Source: Flaviramulus basaltis (GTDB taxonomy: Bacteria > Bacteroidota > Bacteroidia > Flavobacteriales > Flavobacteriaceae). Taken from it: a stretch of 64,000 nt of DNA. Of this stretch, positions 25,369 through 33,687 are shown piece by piece. The DNA lies in NCBI RefSeq assembly GCF_900114265.1, contig NZ_FPKV01000002.1, positions 1,240,001 to 1,304,000 on the forward strand. Reading direction: 5' to 3'. Made by a program: the position numbers and the translations under genes. The notes beneath the pieces are model-generated. The model was not told where the DNA came from and ran no database searches. It was given only the letters and a program-made list of their open reading frames with translations. Position 1 is the first letter of the stretch; the number at the start of each line of letters is the position of its first letter.

Positions 25369-27498
25369 CTATTGCACTTGTGTTTTAGCTCTATTATCTT
25401 CAATATTTGCAGATTCTTTTAAAGCATTGTATAACTTAGAATTAACTACACTTGCTTTTTGTTGTTCTACTCTATTAGCAGCAGCTTGGTAGTTATCTAA
25501 CGCTAATGCAGGAGTAACTTTAGTTACCTGAATCATGTATACACCGTTTGCTCCATCAATTAATTTTGAAGTTTCGCCTTCATTTAATCCAAATGCAGAA
25601 CCTACAACTAATGGCTCTCTTCCTGCTCCAGATATTGTTGGTGATTTCATATTGATTCCTGTTGCTGTTTTTACAGTAGTTTTCTCTGCAGCAGCTAAAT
25701 CTTCTAAAGTACTAACAGAAACTCTATCTCTAATTAATTTTGCTTTCTTTTCCTTTCTAATAATTGGTAAAACTTTAGCAGTAGCATCATCTACAGACAT
25801 TAATCCTTCTTTGTGCTTAGCTACTAATTGAGCTATAACATAACCTCCAGGAACATTAAAACGTTTAATATCACCCACTTCAACTTCATTTTCAAAAGCC
25901 CAACGCACAATTGGTCTTTGGTTTCCAACACCAGGAATAGTTTCGTCTAAAACTTTAATACCGTTTACAGGTCGAACTACATAATTACTTTCTTTTGCTA
26001 AAGCATCAAAATCACCTTTACCTGTATTTATTTCGAAATTTGACGCGTCTCTAAATACTTTGTCAGCTGTAGCTTCAGATGGCTCTATTGTTCTTGCTAT
26101 AGTACCAACTTGTACTGCTTTACTTTTTTCTTTCTGTCCTTCAATTTCTATAATATGAAAACCGAAAATTGTTTTAACTACATCTAAATCTCCTACTTTA
26201 CCATTAAATTCAAAATCATTAAACTCAGGTACCATAGTGTTGTATGGGTGCCAATCGTAACGTCCTTCTTTAGCAACACTTCCTTGATCTGAAGAAAACT
26301 CAGTTACTAATTCTGGAAATTTAGAACGATTAGATTTAATTACAGCTAATAAACTATCAGCAGTATTTTTAGCTTCAGCTTCAGTTTGTGTAACTTCTGG
26401 AGCAGCACTTTGAGCTCCTCTAAAAGGAATTAAAATGTGTCTTACTTTTGCTGAATCTGGAATTTGTTTTACAGCAATTAGCTTAGATACTTTAAAAAAG
26501 CCATTATCTTTATATGGCCCGTATACTTCACCTTCATTTAAATTAAAAATACTATCTGCTATTGCAACTGGTAAAGCTGATTTAAATACAAAACGCTCAT
26601 CAAATTTTAAATCTGATGCTGCTGTTAAATTGATATAATCTTCATTATTTTTTACTGTTGAAAAAGCTGCTATTGTATCTTTTCTTCCAGTTTCATCAAC
26701 AACTCTACCTTTAATGTAAGTGTTTAATTCTGCTTTAATATTGTTTTCATCTTCAATAGATGCAACTTCATTAAACTGAACAAAACGAATATCTCTAGAA
26801 GCATCAACTTCAAATTGTTTTTTGTTTTCTTTAATATAAGTTGAAATATCAGATTTAGAAACGGTTACTGTACTATCTGGAATAGTTGAATAAGCAACTT
26901 GTACATATTTAATATCAACTTTATTACCTTCTAATTTATGTTCTAATTCACCTTCTGCAAGTGTTCCTGTTAAACCAGCTTTAACTAAATTAAAATAGTT
27001 TTGTTGAAGCGCATTTCCTGCTACCTGTTTTTCATAGTTAATCCAACTTTCATAACCTGCTGGTGATGTTTCTTTTAAATTAGCTATGTATTCATTTAAT
27101 TTGTTTTCATCAAATATTCCAGCTTCATTTAAAAACTCTGGACTTGTTGCTAACGATGTTTTTAACAAATCTCTCATTTGATCTTTTTCTACAGAAATTC
27201 CCAATTCTTCATATTGAGTTTCCATAACAGCTTGTCTAACTTCTTCCTCCCAAACTCTGTTCATAACTTGAGTATTAGTTGCTGTTGGTCCCATCTGTCT
27301 TTGTGCTACTTCAACTTTTTGCAAAAAGTCTTCACGAGTAATGTCCTTACCGTTTATTGTAGCAACAATATTTTGCGATTTCGCTGTTAATGCATCACTG
27401 TTTTTAAACAAATCTGCTAATACAAAAGAGAATAATGCTAATGCGATTATTAATATTAAGAATAGTGAACGTTGTCTTATCTTATTTAAAACTGCCAT
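25369..27498 (-). CDS. SurA/PpiD-like peptidyl-prolyl isomerase
   Basis: The 709-residue protein starts with a short cytoplasmic end and one membrane helix (residues 12-30, FLILIIALALFSFVLADLF), then a SurA-type chaperone region. A parvulin domain follows at about residues 345-455, with AKVRHILIPFRG and the D-L-D-V-V-K-T-I-F-G-F-H-I-I-E-I close. A second, more degenerate parvulin-like part lies after residue 580. This is the layout of PpiD, an inner-membrane-anchored periplasmic foldase that helps outer-membrane and secreted proteins fold. In flavobacteria this gene commonly lies next to the CBS/CorC gene, as here. It is a core gene. Confidence 0.9.
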   Translation of the reverse strand: MAVLNKIRQRSLFLILIIALALFSFVLADLFKNSDALTAKSQNIVATINGKDITREDFLQKVEVAQRQMGPTATNTQVMNRVWEEEVRQAVMETQYEELGISVEKDQMRDLLKTSLATSPEFLNEAGIFDENKLNEYIANLKETSPAGYESWINYEKQVAGNALQQNYFNLVKAGLTGTLAEGELEHKLEGNKVDIKYVQVAYSTIPDSTVTVSKSDISTYIKENKKQFEVDASRDIRFVQFNEVASIEDENNIKAELNTYIKGRVVDETGRKDTIAAFSTVKNNEDYINLTAASDLKFDERFVFKSALPVAIADSIFNLNEGEVYGPYKDNGFFKVSKLIAVKQIPDSAKVRHILIPFRGAQSAAPEVTQTEAEAKNTADSLLAVIKSNRSKFPELVTEFSSDQGSVAKEGRYDWHPYNTMVPEFNDFEFNGKVGDLDVVKTIFGFHIIEIEGQKEKSKAVQVGTIARTIEPSEATADKVFRDASNFEINTGKGDFDALAKESNYVVRPVNGIKVLDETIPGVGNQRPIVRWAFENEVEVGDIKRFNVPGGYVIAQLVAKHKEGLMSVDDATAKVLPIIRKEKKAKLIRDRVSVSTLEDLAAAEKTTVKTATGINMKSPTISGAGREPLVVGSAFGLNEGETSKLIDGANGVYMIQVTKVTPALALDNYQAAANRVEQQKASVVNSKLYNALKESANIEDNRAKTQVQ

Positions 27499-27632
27499 TT
27501 GTAAATTAAATTTTTAATAAATCCGTTTTTGGGATTGCTTGTTAAGTTGGTGTCAATTTTTAATAAACTGACAAAAATATCGTGCGCGAAAATACCATTT
27601 TCTATTCAATAATAAAAGTAGAAATAGTTATT

Positions 27633-28922
27633 TTAATCTTCTTCTAACACTTTAAGTTCTACCATATCAATTTTAGTTGTTGAGACTTCTAAAATTGTAA
27701 ATTGAAAGGTGTCAATTTTTACAACATCATTTTGGCTTGGAATCTCTTCGGTATGATGCACAATCAACCCTCCAAGTGTTTCATAATTCTCTCCTTCTGG
27801 AAGGTTCATTTTGTATGCTTCATTGATGTAATCTACTTCTAATCTTGCTGAAAACTTATAAGTACCATCGTCAAGTTTATCTTCAATTAAATCTATGGAA
27901 TCGTGTTCGTCTTCAATTTCGCCAAAAAGTTCTTCAACAATATCTTCTACTGTCATAATACCAGAAGTACCTCCGTATTCATCTAATATTACTGCAATAC
28001 TTTTTCGCTTTTTAGTAAGTACACTAAGTACATCTTTTATAAGTACTGTTTCTGGTATAAACTCCACAGGAAGCATCATCTCTTTAATTGTTTTTGTTTT
28101 TTTAAACAAATCAAATGAATGGACATACCCTAAAATATCGTCGATAGTATCTTTATAAACTAGAATTTTTGTTCTACCAGTTTCTGTAAAAAGTGCATTA
28201 AGAGATTTTATTGAGTCATTAATTTCAACTGCAATAATTTCAGTGCGTGGCACCATAACTTCACGTGCTTTTACTTCAGAAAACTCTAAAGCATTTTGAA
28301 AAATTTGTATTTCACTATCTACATTATCATGTTCTTCAACAGATTCCATTTGCTCACTTATGTAATTACCAAGTTCAACTTTAGTAAATGCTAATTGAAT
28401 TTGATCACCATCGGTTTTAAACAAATGTTTAAGGACAAAATCTGAAATCCAGATTATAAAGTCTGAAACAAACGTAAAGAGCATATAAAACAAATATGCA
28501 GGAATTGCTAGGGCTTTAATTAAGGTGTTGGAATATATTTGAAAAAACACTTTGGGTAAAAACTCCGCAGTAATTAAAATTAATAATGTTGAGATAATGG
28601 TTTGCGACAACAGGCTTAAATCTGTTAGCAGATAATTTAAAAATTCATTTGAAATAGGCAACATAGATTGAAACCAATTCACCAATAAATCGCCCATAAA
28701 AAACCCATAAATAACCAATGCTATATTATTACCAATAAGCATGGTTGTTATAAATTTTGATGGTTTTGCTGTAAGTTTACTTAATGCTTTGGCAAGTATG
28801 CCATCTTGTTTTTTCTCAATTTCTATATGAATTTTATTTGAAGACACATAAGCAATCTCCATACCCGAGAAAAAGGCTGAAAGAATTAATGATACAATTA
28901 TTATGATAACATAAATGCTCAT
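27633..28922 (-). CDS. CNNM/CorC-type membrane protein with CBS domains
   Basis: The 429-residue protein begins with a DUF21/CNNM membrane domain (about 1-185), whose start has SAFFSGMEIAYVSSNK. Two CBS domains follow (about 205-330; V-M-V-P-R-T-E-I and D-E-Y-G-G-T-S-G-I-M-T-V-E-D-I-V-E-E-L-F-G-E-I-E-D-E-H), then a CorC_HlyC domain to the end. Relatives are called haemolysin-like or CorC and are thought to take part in magnesium or cobalt export. The gliding protein GldE has a similar fold, but nothing here singles it out. It lies between ppiD-like and lptC genes in a core cluster. Its start directly abuts the end of the small membrane protein gene. Confidence 0.88.
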   Translation of the reverse strand: MSIYVIIIIVSLILSAFFSGMEIAYVSSNKIHIEIEKKQDGILAKALSKLTAKPSKFITTMLIGNNIALVIYGFFMGDLLVNWFQSMLPISNEFLNYLLTDLSLLSQTIISTLLILITAEFLPKVFFQIYSNTLIKALAIPAYLFYMLFTFVSDFIIWISDFVLKHLFKTDGDQIQLAFTKVELGNYISEQMESVEEHDNVDSEIQIFQNALEFSEVKAREVMVPRTEIIAVEINDSIKSLNALFTETGRTKILVYKDTIDDILGYVHSFDLFKKTKTIKEMMLPVEFIPETVLIKDVLSVLTKKRKSIAVILDEYGGTSGIMTVEDIVEELFGEIEDEHDSIDLIEDKLDDGTYKFSARLEVDYINEAYKMNLPEGENYETLGGLIVHHTEEIPSQNDVVKIDTFQFTILEVSTTKIDMVELKVLEED

Positions 28923-29117
28923 TTAGTTTGAATTATCTCTATTTTCAAATTTTTTACTAAACTTTTTCCTAAAGAAAAACATGAATACAGCTAATGCTGC
29001 TAGCAATATTGAAGGATACGAAATCTCTCCCATATTTAAATACTTAGTAATAGCATCGTATGCAAATAAAATAGCAAATACTAAATAAGCATATTGAAAA
29101 ATCTTAGAATATTTCAT
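28923..29117 (-). CDS. Small membrane protein (64 aa)
   Basis: The 64-residue protein has two hydrophobic helices (about 8-20 and 36-49) and a lysine-rich end with F-F-R-K-K-F-S-K-K-F. I do not recognise a named family, but the position just before the CNNM/CorC gene, with no gap, suggests a real co-transcribed gene. Its start is supported by the M-K-Y-S-K beginning. It probably sits in the inner membrane. Confidence 0.7.
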   Translation of the reverse strand: MKYSKIFQYAYLVFAILFAYDAITKYLNMGEISYPSILLAALAVFMFFFRKKFSKKFENRDNSN

Positions 29118-29209
29118 TTTTGAAATTTATTTTTTCTGGGTGTAAAGATACTTAAAATTGAGAAGGATTTCTGTTTACATTTTTGTTTTTGAAGAAATTA
29201 TAATTAAAC

Positions 29210-29243
29210 AGATTGCCACTTAGAAAAAGCTCCTCGCAATGAC
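29210..29243. repeat. Dispersed intergenic repeat
   Basis: AGATTGCCACTT ... AGCTCCTCGCAATGAC has the ends of the common GTCATTGCGAGGAGC ... GGCAATCT family of intergenic repeats. It lies between the lptC stop and the small membrane gene. The middle is shortened compared with the usual form. Confidence 0.6.
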
Positions 29244-29249
29244 TTTTAT

Positions 29250-29804
29250 TTAATCTTCTAGTGTAATTATACCTGTTACCTCTAGCACTTCGGCATTTGT
29301 GAATTCAGAATTAGAATCAAAACCATTACCATTTATAAGATCTTCTTCTGTTTTAAATGAAACTGGTTTGTTTGTGTACAACCATTCTTTACTTTGGTCA
29401 TAAAACAATTGGTCTGTTTTTAAAACCCTGTTGTCATGTGTTGTTATAACAACATTATTTTGCATGTCAATTAAATTCGTTTCGTTATAAACGATAGCGT
29501 AATCTGCTACAACAGTGCTTTTTCTGTTTTCTTTATCATATATATAAAGTGTAGCTCCATCTGTAAATTCATAAAAAGGAAAATCTCTATTTGAGTAATC
29601 TAAGTATTTATTACTTAACAAATTAGCGATTACTTTACCTGAATCTGTATATTTTAAATTTGTTTTATATTCTATACCAATAGGTTCATTTTCAGAAATA
29701 CCGATTTTTTGAACCTGCTTAAAACTGTCGTTGCATGAAAAAAACATAGTCACAGTAATTACTGTGACTATGTTTAGTATATAATATGTTACTCTTTTTG
29801 TCAT
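29250..29804 (-). CDS. lptC: LptC-like LPS export protein
   Basis: I choose the ATG at 29804, giving 184 residues. An upstream in-frame start at 29843 lies inside the previous gene and spoils the signal sequence. From 29804 the protein has a lipoprotein-like signal ending TMFFSC and then a periplasmic LptC/YrbK beta-jellyroll with V-I-A-N-L-L-S-N-K-Y, V-V-A-D-Y-A-I-V-Y and F-Y-D-Q-S-K-E-W-L-Y-T-N-K-P-V-S-F-K. LptC hands lipopolysaccharide from the inner-membrane LptFG complex towards LptA. Its ATG overlaps the stop of the TPR gene (TAATG). The position in the coaX-OMP-TPR-lptC cluster is conserved among flavobacteria. Confidence 0.88.
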   Translation of the reverse strand: MTKRVTYYILNIVTVITVTMFFSCNDSFKQVQKIGISENEPIGIEYKTNLKYTDSGKVIANLLSNKYLDYSNRDFPFYEFTDGATLYIYDKENRKSTVVADYAIVYNETNLIDMQNNVVITTHDNRVLKTDQLFYDQSKEWLYTNKPVSFKTEEDLINGNGFDSNSEFTNAEVLEVTGIITLED

Positions 29805-31186
29805 TAAATTTTTGGCACTGTAACTGATGCTCCAATCCAACATCCAATTCTAATTACTTCTCCTCCTCTTCCAGAACTAAAAATCTCTGATTTAGTAGGC
29901 ACTTTAGCTAAATAATTGGCGACAGACTTCGAAGCATTACTACTTTGTGTTGGATCAACACGGGCAGCTTTTCTAGCTTCATCTGCAGCTAACCAATAAA
30001 CTGCTCTCTTATTAAAATTAGTATCTCCACAACTATTAGCACTAGCTGCATACATTGCTGCTATAGATAAGTATGGACGACCATTAGATGGATTAAGTTT
30101 TAAAGCCTCTCTAAAGAAACCTCTTGCTTGACCATAACTACCTCTTGCTTTTAGCTTTAAACCAATTCTATTGTTTAATTTAGACTTTTTAAAGTTATCT
30201 GTTTCTAAAGAAATTGCTTGTTTGTAAAAGTCAATAGCTTCACTAGATTTCCCTTCTTTGTCTTTCAAGATACCTAAGTAGTAAGCTGAATTAGCCGACG
30301 GACTTAACTCGTGGTATGCATTTACTAACTTAAAGAATAATGGATCGTCTGTACATTCTTTTTCAGACATTTTACCAGCAGCTCTCTGTAACCATAGAGC
30401 GTTAGTTTTGTTTTCCTCAAAGTCTTTTTGATAAAGTGGAATTAAGTTATCACAATTTGCTCTATCTCCTAATTTTTTATCTATACCATCAGAAATTTGA
30501 TCATAAGCTTTTAAATAACTTTCACTAGACCTTTGAATGCTTTTATCTCTTTTTGTTAGAGATGCTCCAGTAGAATCTTTTTCTATTAATTTATTAAGCT
30601 TTTCTGAATAATTTTCAACTTCTACTTCTACTTTCTCTGCAACATCATCATATTTATTAAATAATTCTGCAGCAGTTTTTTTCTTTGCATCATACAAATC
30701 AACCATTAAAGAAAAATAAGTATATAAACTTTTTGGGTTTGTAAACGTATCCTTATCTAATTTATATGCTGCATCAAAACACGCATATAATTCTTCATCC
30801 GTTTTATTAAGCTCTGTTCTATTATCATACATTAATTGACAAGCTTGTGCCGCATATTCTCCTTTTGGAGTTTTGCTTTCAAAATGCACACCTCTTTCTT
30901 CCCAAAGTTTTATTAAATCATTAATAAAAGCTACTTTTTCAGCTCCTGTAGATTTGTCTATTTTATATTCTAAAATTTTCTCCCCATCTACATATATTGC
31001 ATTATTAAATTTTGGGCATTTATTTCTTACGTCCATCCAAGGCTCATAAGCTGCATCAAAGTTTTTTGCTTTAACATATTCATGAAATATTGAAAGTTTT
31101 GTCATGCACTCTTCATCTTGCTGTGCAAAGCCAAAATTTAATCCAATAAATAATACTGCTAATAATAATGTAATTTTTTTCTTCAT
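29804..31186 (-). CDS. Tetratricopeptide-repeat protein, periplasmic
   Basis: The 460-residue protein has a signal peptide (1-21, ending NFGFAQ) and helical repeats throughout. A clear TPR block (about residues 290-390) includes S-A-Y-Y-L-G-I-L-K-D-K-E-G and A-R-G-F-F-R-E-A-L-K-L-N-P-S-N-G-R-P-Y. A W-x-A-A-D-E-A-R-K-A-A segment near residue 400 is also typical. It overlaps lptC by one base and follows the outer-membrane protein gene by 18 bp. It probably scaffolds envelope assembly, judging by the neighbours. No enzymatic domain is seen. Confidence 0.85.
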   Translation of the reverse strand: MKKKITLLLAVLFIGLNFGFAQQDEECMTKLSIFHEYVKAKNFDAAYEPWMDVRNKCPKFNNAIYVDGEKILEYKIDKSTGAEKVAFINDLIKLWEERGVHFESKTPKGEYAAQACQLMYDNRTELNKTDEELYACFDAAYKLDKDTFTNPKSLYTYFSLMVDLYDAKKKTAAELFNKYDDVAEKVEVEVENYSEKLNKLIEKDSTGASLTKRDKSIQRSSESYLKAYDQISDGIDKKLGDRANCDNLIPLYQKDFEENKTNALWLQRAAGKMSEKECTDDPLFFKLVNAYHELSPSANSAYYLGILKDKEGKSSEAIDFYKQAISLETDNFKKSKLNNRIGLKLKARGSYGQARGFFREALKLNPSNGRPYLSIAAMYAASANSCGDTNFNKRAVYWLAADEARKAARVDPTQSSNASKSVANYLAKVPTKSEIFSSGRGGEVIRIGCWIGASVTVPKI

Positions 31187-31204
31187 GATAATAATTTTAT
31201 GCTG

Positions 31205-32518
31205 TTAGTCATACTTTCTTTTTTGAAACCATCTGTCGTTCAAAGATAAACTTAATTGGAAATTAATAAAATTCTCTTGTATTAAATTATTGCTTGTAGT
31301 TCCTCGTTTTCCTATTTCGAAACCTAAATTCGCATTAGAGAAATAACTTCCAACTGGTAATCCTACTCCAAAAGATATGCCAAACTCTTTTATTGCTTCA
31401 TCATTTATATTTAATCCTGTATTTTCAAAACGTAAACCTGTTCTATAAACAACTCGTTTAAAGTAACTTGAAAAAGAATTATACTGAGGAATAAAAAAAC
31501 CTCCTAATGATATAGTTGACGCATCCTCATAAGTAGTAGGATTGCTCGAACCTAATGTTGTGTTTCTTAAATTACTAGTATTACGAAATAAATATTCGGC
31601 TCCAACAAACCATTTTCTAGGAACCCCTACACCAAATCCTGCTGAGAAACGTGATGGTAAAATCAAATCGGTTTCTAAAAGACCTAAAGCTTCTAAATCC
31701 ACTTCAATTTTGCTTATTTCAAATTCATTTCCAGTACTTGGATTTATTGATATTGTTGAAAATGATTGTTGATTTTTTGAATGCAAAAGGCTTTCTGGAG
31801 CATAAGTAACACCAGTAACTAACTCTAATTTTTCATTTAACAACCTTTTGTACGACAATCCTAAATTAAGATTTAATCCACTTAAATCTGATCTATTATT
31901 TTCGCGAGATTGATATTGAATAGGCGCACCATTATCATATTGATACTCAACAACGCTGTTTTGAATATTTCCAAAATTATATTGAAAATCTACTCCTACA
32001 GTTAAACCTTCAGCAATTTGATATCCTACACCTAAAAATGCTTTATTAACGCCTCCTTCTCCTTTAAATTTATTTTCAATTTTATCTTCATCATTTAAAG
32101 ACTCTAATTTATAACCAACCGAAGTATGTGGCAATAAACCAAAACCAAAACCAAACTTACCCATAGGAATTGATATGGCTATATAATTAAAAGTTGTTGA
32201 AGAAGATTTATCTACACCAGAATCCGTTTTTAAATCTGTGCTAGTATAACTTCCTCCAACTGTAAATTTAACTGGCCTGCTTTCTCCATTAAAAGGAAAA
32301 ATACTTACATTATCTCCTGCATAAGATGCTGGATTACGTAAATTAACATGAATACTATCTGTATAAATACTTAAACCTCCCATACTTCTATTCTCTACAG
32401 TACCTTTAAATTTAAGATTTCCAATACCATAAAAAGAATATGGCGAAGCTGTTCCCTCTTGACCATAACTGTGAATTGCAAATACTGCAATAAAAACTAA
32501 TACAAGTTTTTTAATCAT
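31205..32518 (-). CDS. Outer-membrane beta-barrel protein
   Basis: The 437-residue protein has a signal peptide (1-19, ending HSYGQ) followed by S-P-Y-S-F-Y-G-I-G-N-L and many alternating beta-strands, ending in an aromatic-rich strand (SLSLNDRWFQKRKYD). It resembles FadL/PorV-like outer-membrane proteins found beside coaX in flavobacteria. Its ATG overlaps the stop of coaX by 4 bp. Substrate and function are unknown. Confidence 0.8.
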   Translation of the reverse strand: MIKKLVLVFIAVFAIHSYGQEGTASPYSFYGIGNLKFKGTVENRSMGGLSIYTDSIHVNLRNPASYAGDNVSIFPFNGESRPVKFTVGGSYTSTDLKTDSGVDKSSSTTFNYIAISIPMGKFGFGFGLLPHTSVGYKLESLNDEDKIENKFKGEGGVNKAFLGVGYQIAEGLTVGVDFQYNFGNIQNSVVEYQYDNGAPIQYQSRENNRSDLSGLNLNLGLSYKRLLNEKLELVTGVTYAPESLLHSKNQQSFSTISINPSTGNEFEISKIEVDLEALGLLETDLILPSRFSAGFGVGVPRKWFVGAEYLFRNTSNLRNTTLGSSNPTTYEDASTISLGGFFIPQYNSFSSYFKRVVYRTGLRFENTGLNINDEAIKEFGISFGVGLPVGSYFSNANLGFEIGKRGTTSNNLIQENFINFQLSLSLNDRWFQKRKYD

Positions 32519-33246
32519 TCGTTTGTGTTAATTTGTAAAATAAAATTTAATCCCTCTAAAAGGAAATTTGAGTTCGCAAATATGCTACTTTTTAATTGTT
32601 TTGACAAGAATTTAGTATCCCCACCTGTTAAAATAACTGTTAAATCAGGATATTTTAACTTATATTTTTGAATTACTCCTTCAATTTCATTTAAAATACC
32701 AAATACAACGCCAGAATGTATAGATTCTTTTGTTGATTTTCCTATTATATTATCTGGATTTTCTGATTCTAACAACGGTAGGTTTGCCGTAAAAGTATTT
32801 AAAGCCTTATATCTCATTTGTAAACCAGGAGATATAGCACCTCCTAAGTATTCATTTTTAGAAGTCACAAAATCATAAGTAATACAACTCCCCGCATCTA
32901 TTACAAGTACATTAGTATCAGGAAACTTTTCAACAGATGCTGATACTAATGCTATCCTATCTACACCTAAAGTTTTTGGAGTTTTATATAAATTTTTAAA
33001 AGGTAATTTAGTTTCTGAATCTAATATTAGCAAATCAAAAGACTTACCTATTGTGTTAATATCTGTTTTTTTTAATATTCCAACAGAAGATATAATCGCT
33101 TTTTTAATAGAAGGATATTTGTTTTTTAGCATTTTTATACCTTCTAAAATATGCTTAGTTTCAATAACCTCTTTGCTTTTGAGTTTATCTCCTTTAAAAA
33201 TGGCTAACTTCACAAACGAGTTACCAACATCTATAATTAAATTCAT
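32515..33246 (-). CDS. coaX: Type III pantothenate kinase
   Basis: The 243-residue protein begins with N-L-I-I-D-V-G-N-S-F-V-K, the ATP-binding DxGN-type motif of CoaX. It carries G-V-D-R-I-A-L near residue 99, then D-A-G-S-C-I-T-Y-D near residue 117, the Y-L-G-G-A-I-S-P-G-L-Q-M-R region, and the late L-T-G-G-D motif near residue 211. The enzyme phosphorylates pantothenate, the first step of coenzyme A synthesis, in the cytoplasm. CoaX is the usual pantothenate kinase of Bacteroidota. It is the first gene of the coaX-OMP-TPR-lptC operon, with a small 4-bp overlap to the next gene. Confidence 0.95.
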   Translation of the reverse strand: MNLIIDVGNSFVKLAIFKGDKLKSKEVIETKHILEGIKMLKNKYPSIKKAIISSVGILKKTDINTIGKSFDLLILDSETKLPFKNLYKTPKTLGVDRIALVSASVEKFPDTNVLVIDAGSCITYDFVTSKNEYLGGAISPGLQMRYKALNTFTANLPLLESENPDNIIGKSTKESIHSGVVFGILNEIEGVIQKYKLKYPDLTVILTGGDTKFLSKQLKSSIFANSNFLLEGLNFILQINTNE

Positions 33247-33380
33247 ATTATTTTACTAGCGACCGTAAATTTATAAAACCATAAAGAATATATATCCTAT
33301 TTAACATACTTTATTAATATCCCTTAAATTAGTACTTTAAAAATAAAAGACAAACAAAGATTATTTTTTTACAATTTTAT

Positions 33381-33412
33381 TTTGGCAAATAGTAAAAATG
33401 AATATATATTTG
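33381..33412 (+). promoter_or_regulatory. Promoter of tRNA-Phe
   Basis: TTTG at 33381-33384 and TATATTTG at 33405-33412 have a 20-nt spacer, a near-perfect match to the Bacteroidota vegetative promoter. The tRNA starts 15 bp later. Confidence 0.8.
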
Positions 33413-33427
33413 CAACCGCTTTGGCGA

Positions 33428-33500
33428 GGTACCTTAGCTCAGTTGGTAGAGCAAAGGACTGAAAATCCTTGTGTCCCTGGTTCGATTCCTGGAGGTACCA
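33428..33500 (+). tRNA. tRNA-Phe (GAA)
   Basis: A full cloverleaf with acceptor GGTACCT/AGGTACC and discriminator A. The anticodon stem pairs AAGGA with TCCTT around CTGAAAA, giving anticodon GAA. The T-loop is TTCGATT. A terminator follows after 2 bp. Confidence 0.97.
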
Positions 33501-33502
33501 CG

Positions 33503-33542
33503 AAAAAATCCCGAAACTTTAATGTTTACGGGATTTTTTTTA
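33503..33542 (+). terminator. Terminator after tRNA-Phe
   Basis: AAAAAATCCCG pairs with CGGGATTTTTT across a 15-nt loop and is followed by a T run. Confidence 0.9.
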
Positions 33543-33687
33543 TTTAAGAAACAGCATTAGACACGATTTCTAAATATAAATTCACTTTTTTTATTTCAAC
33601 ATCATCATAACTTATGATTGAAAATAAAAAGGACACTTAAATTAGAAACCCTTTTTAAGTGAGTAAACATAATTTTAATGATCTTTT

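Noticed and set aside
27633-28922. GldE gliding-motility protein
   Set aside because: The domain layout fits both, but no other gliding genes are nearby, so the general CNNM/CorC name is safer.
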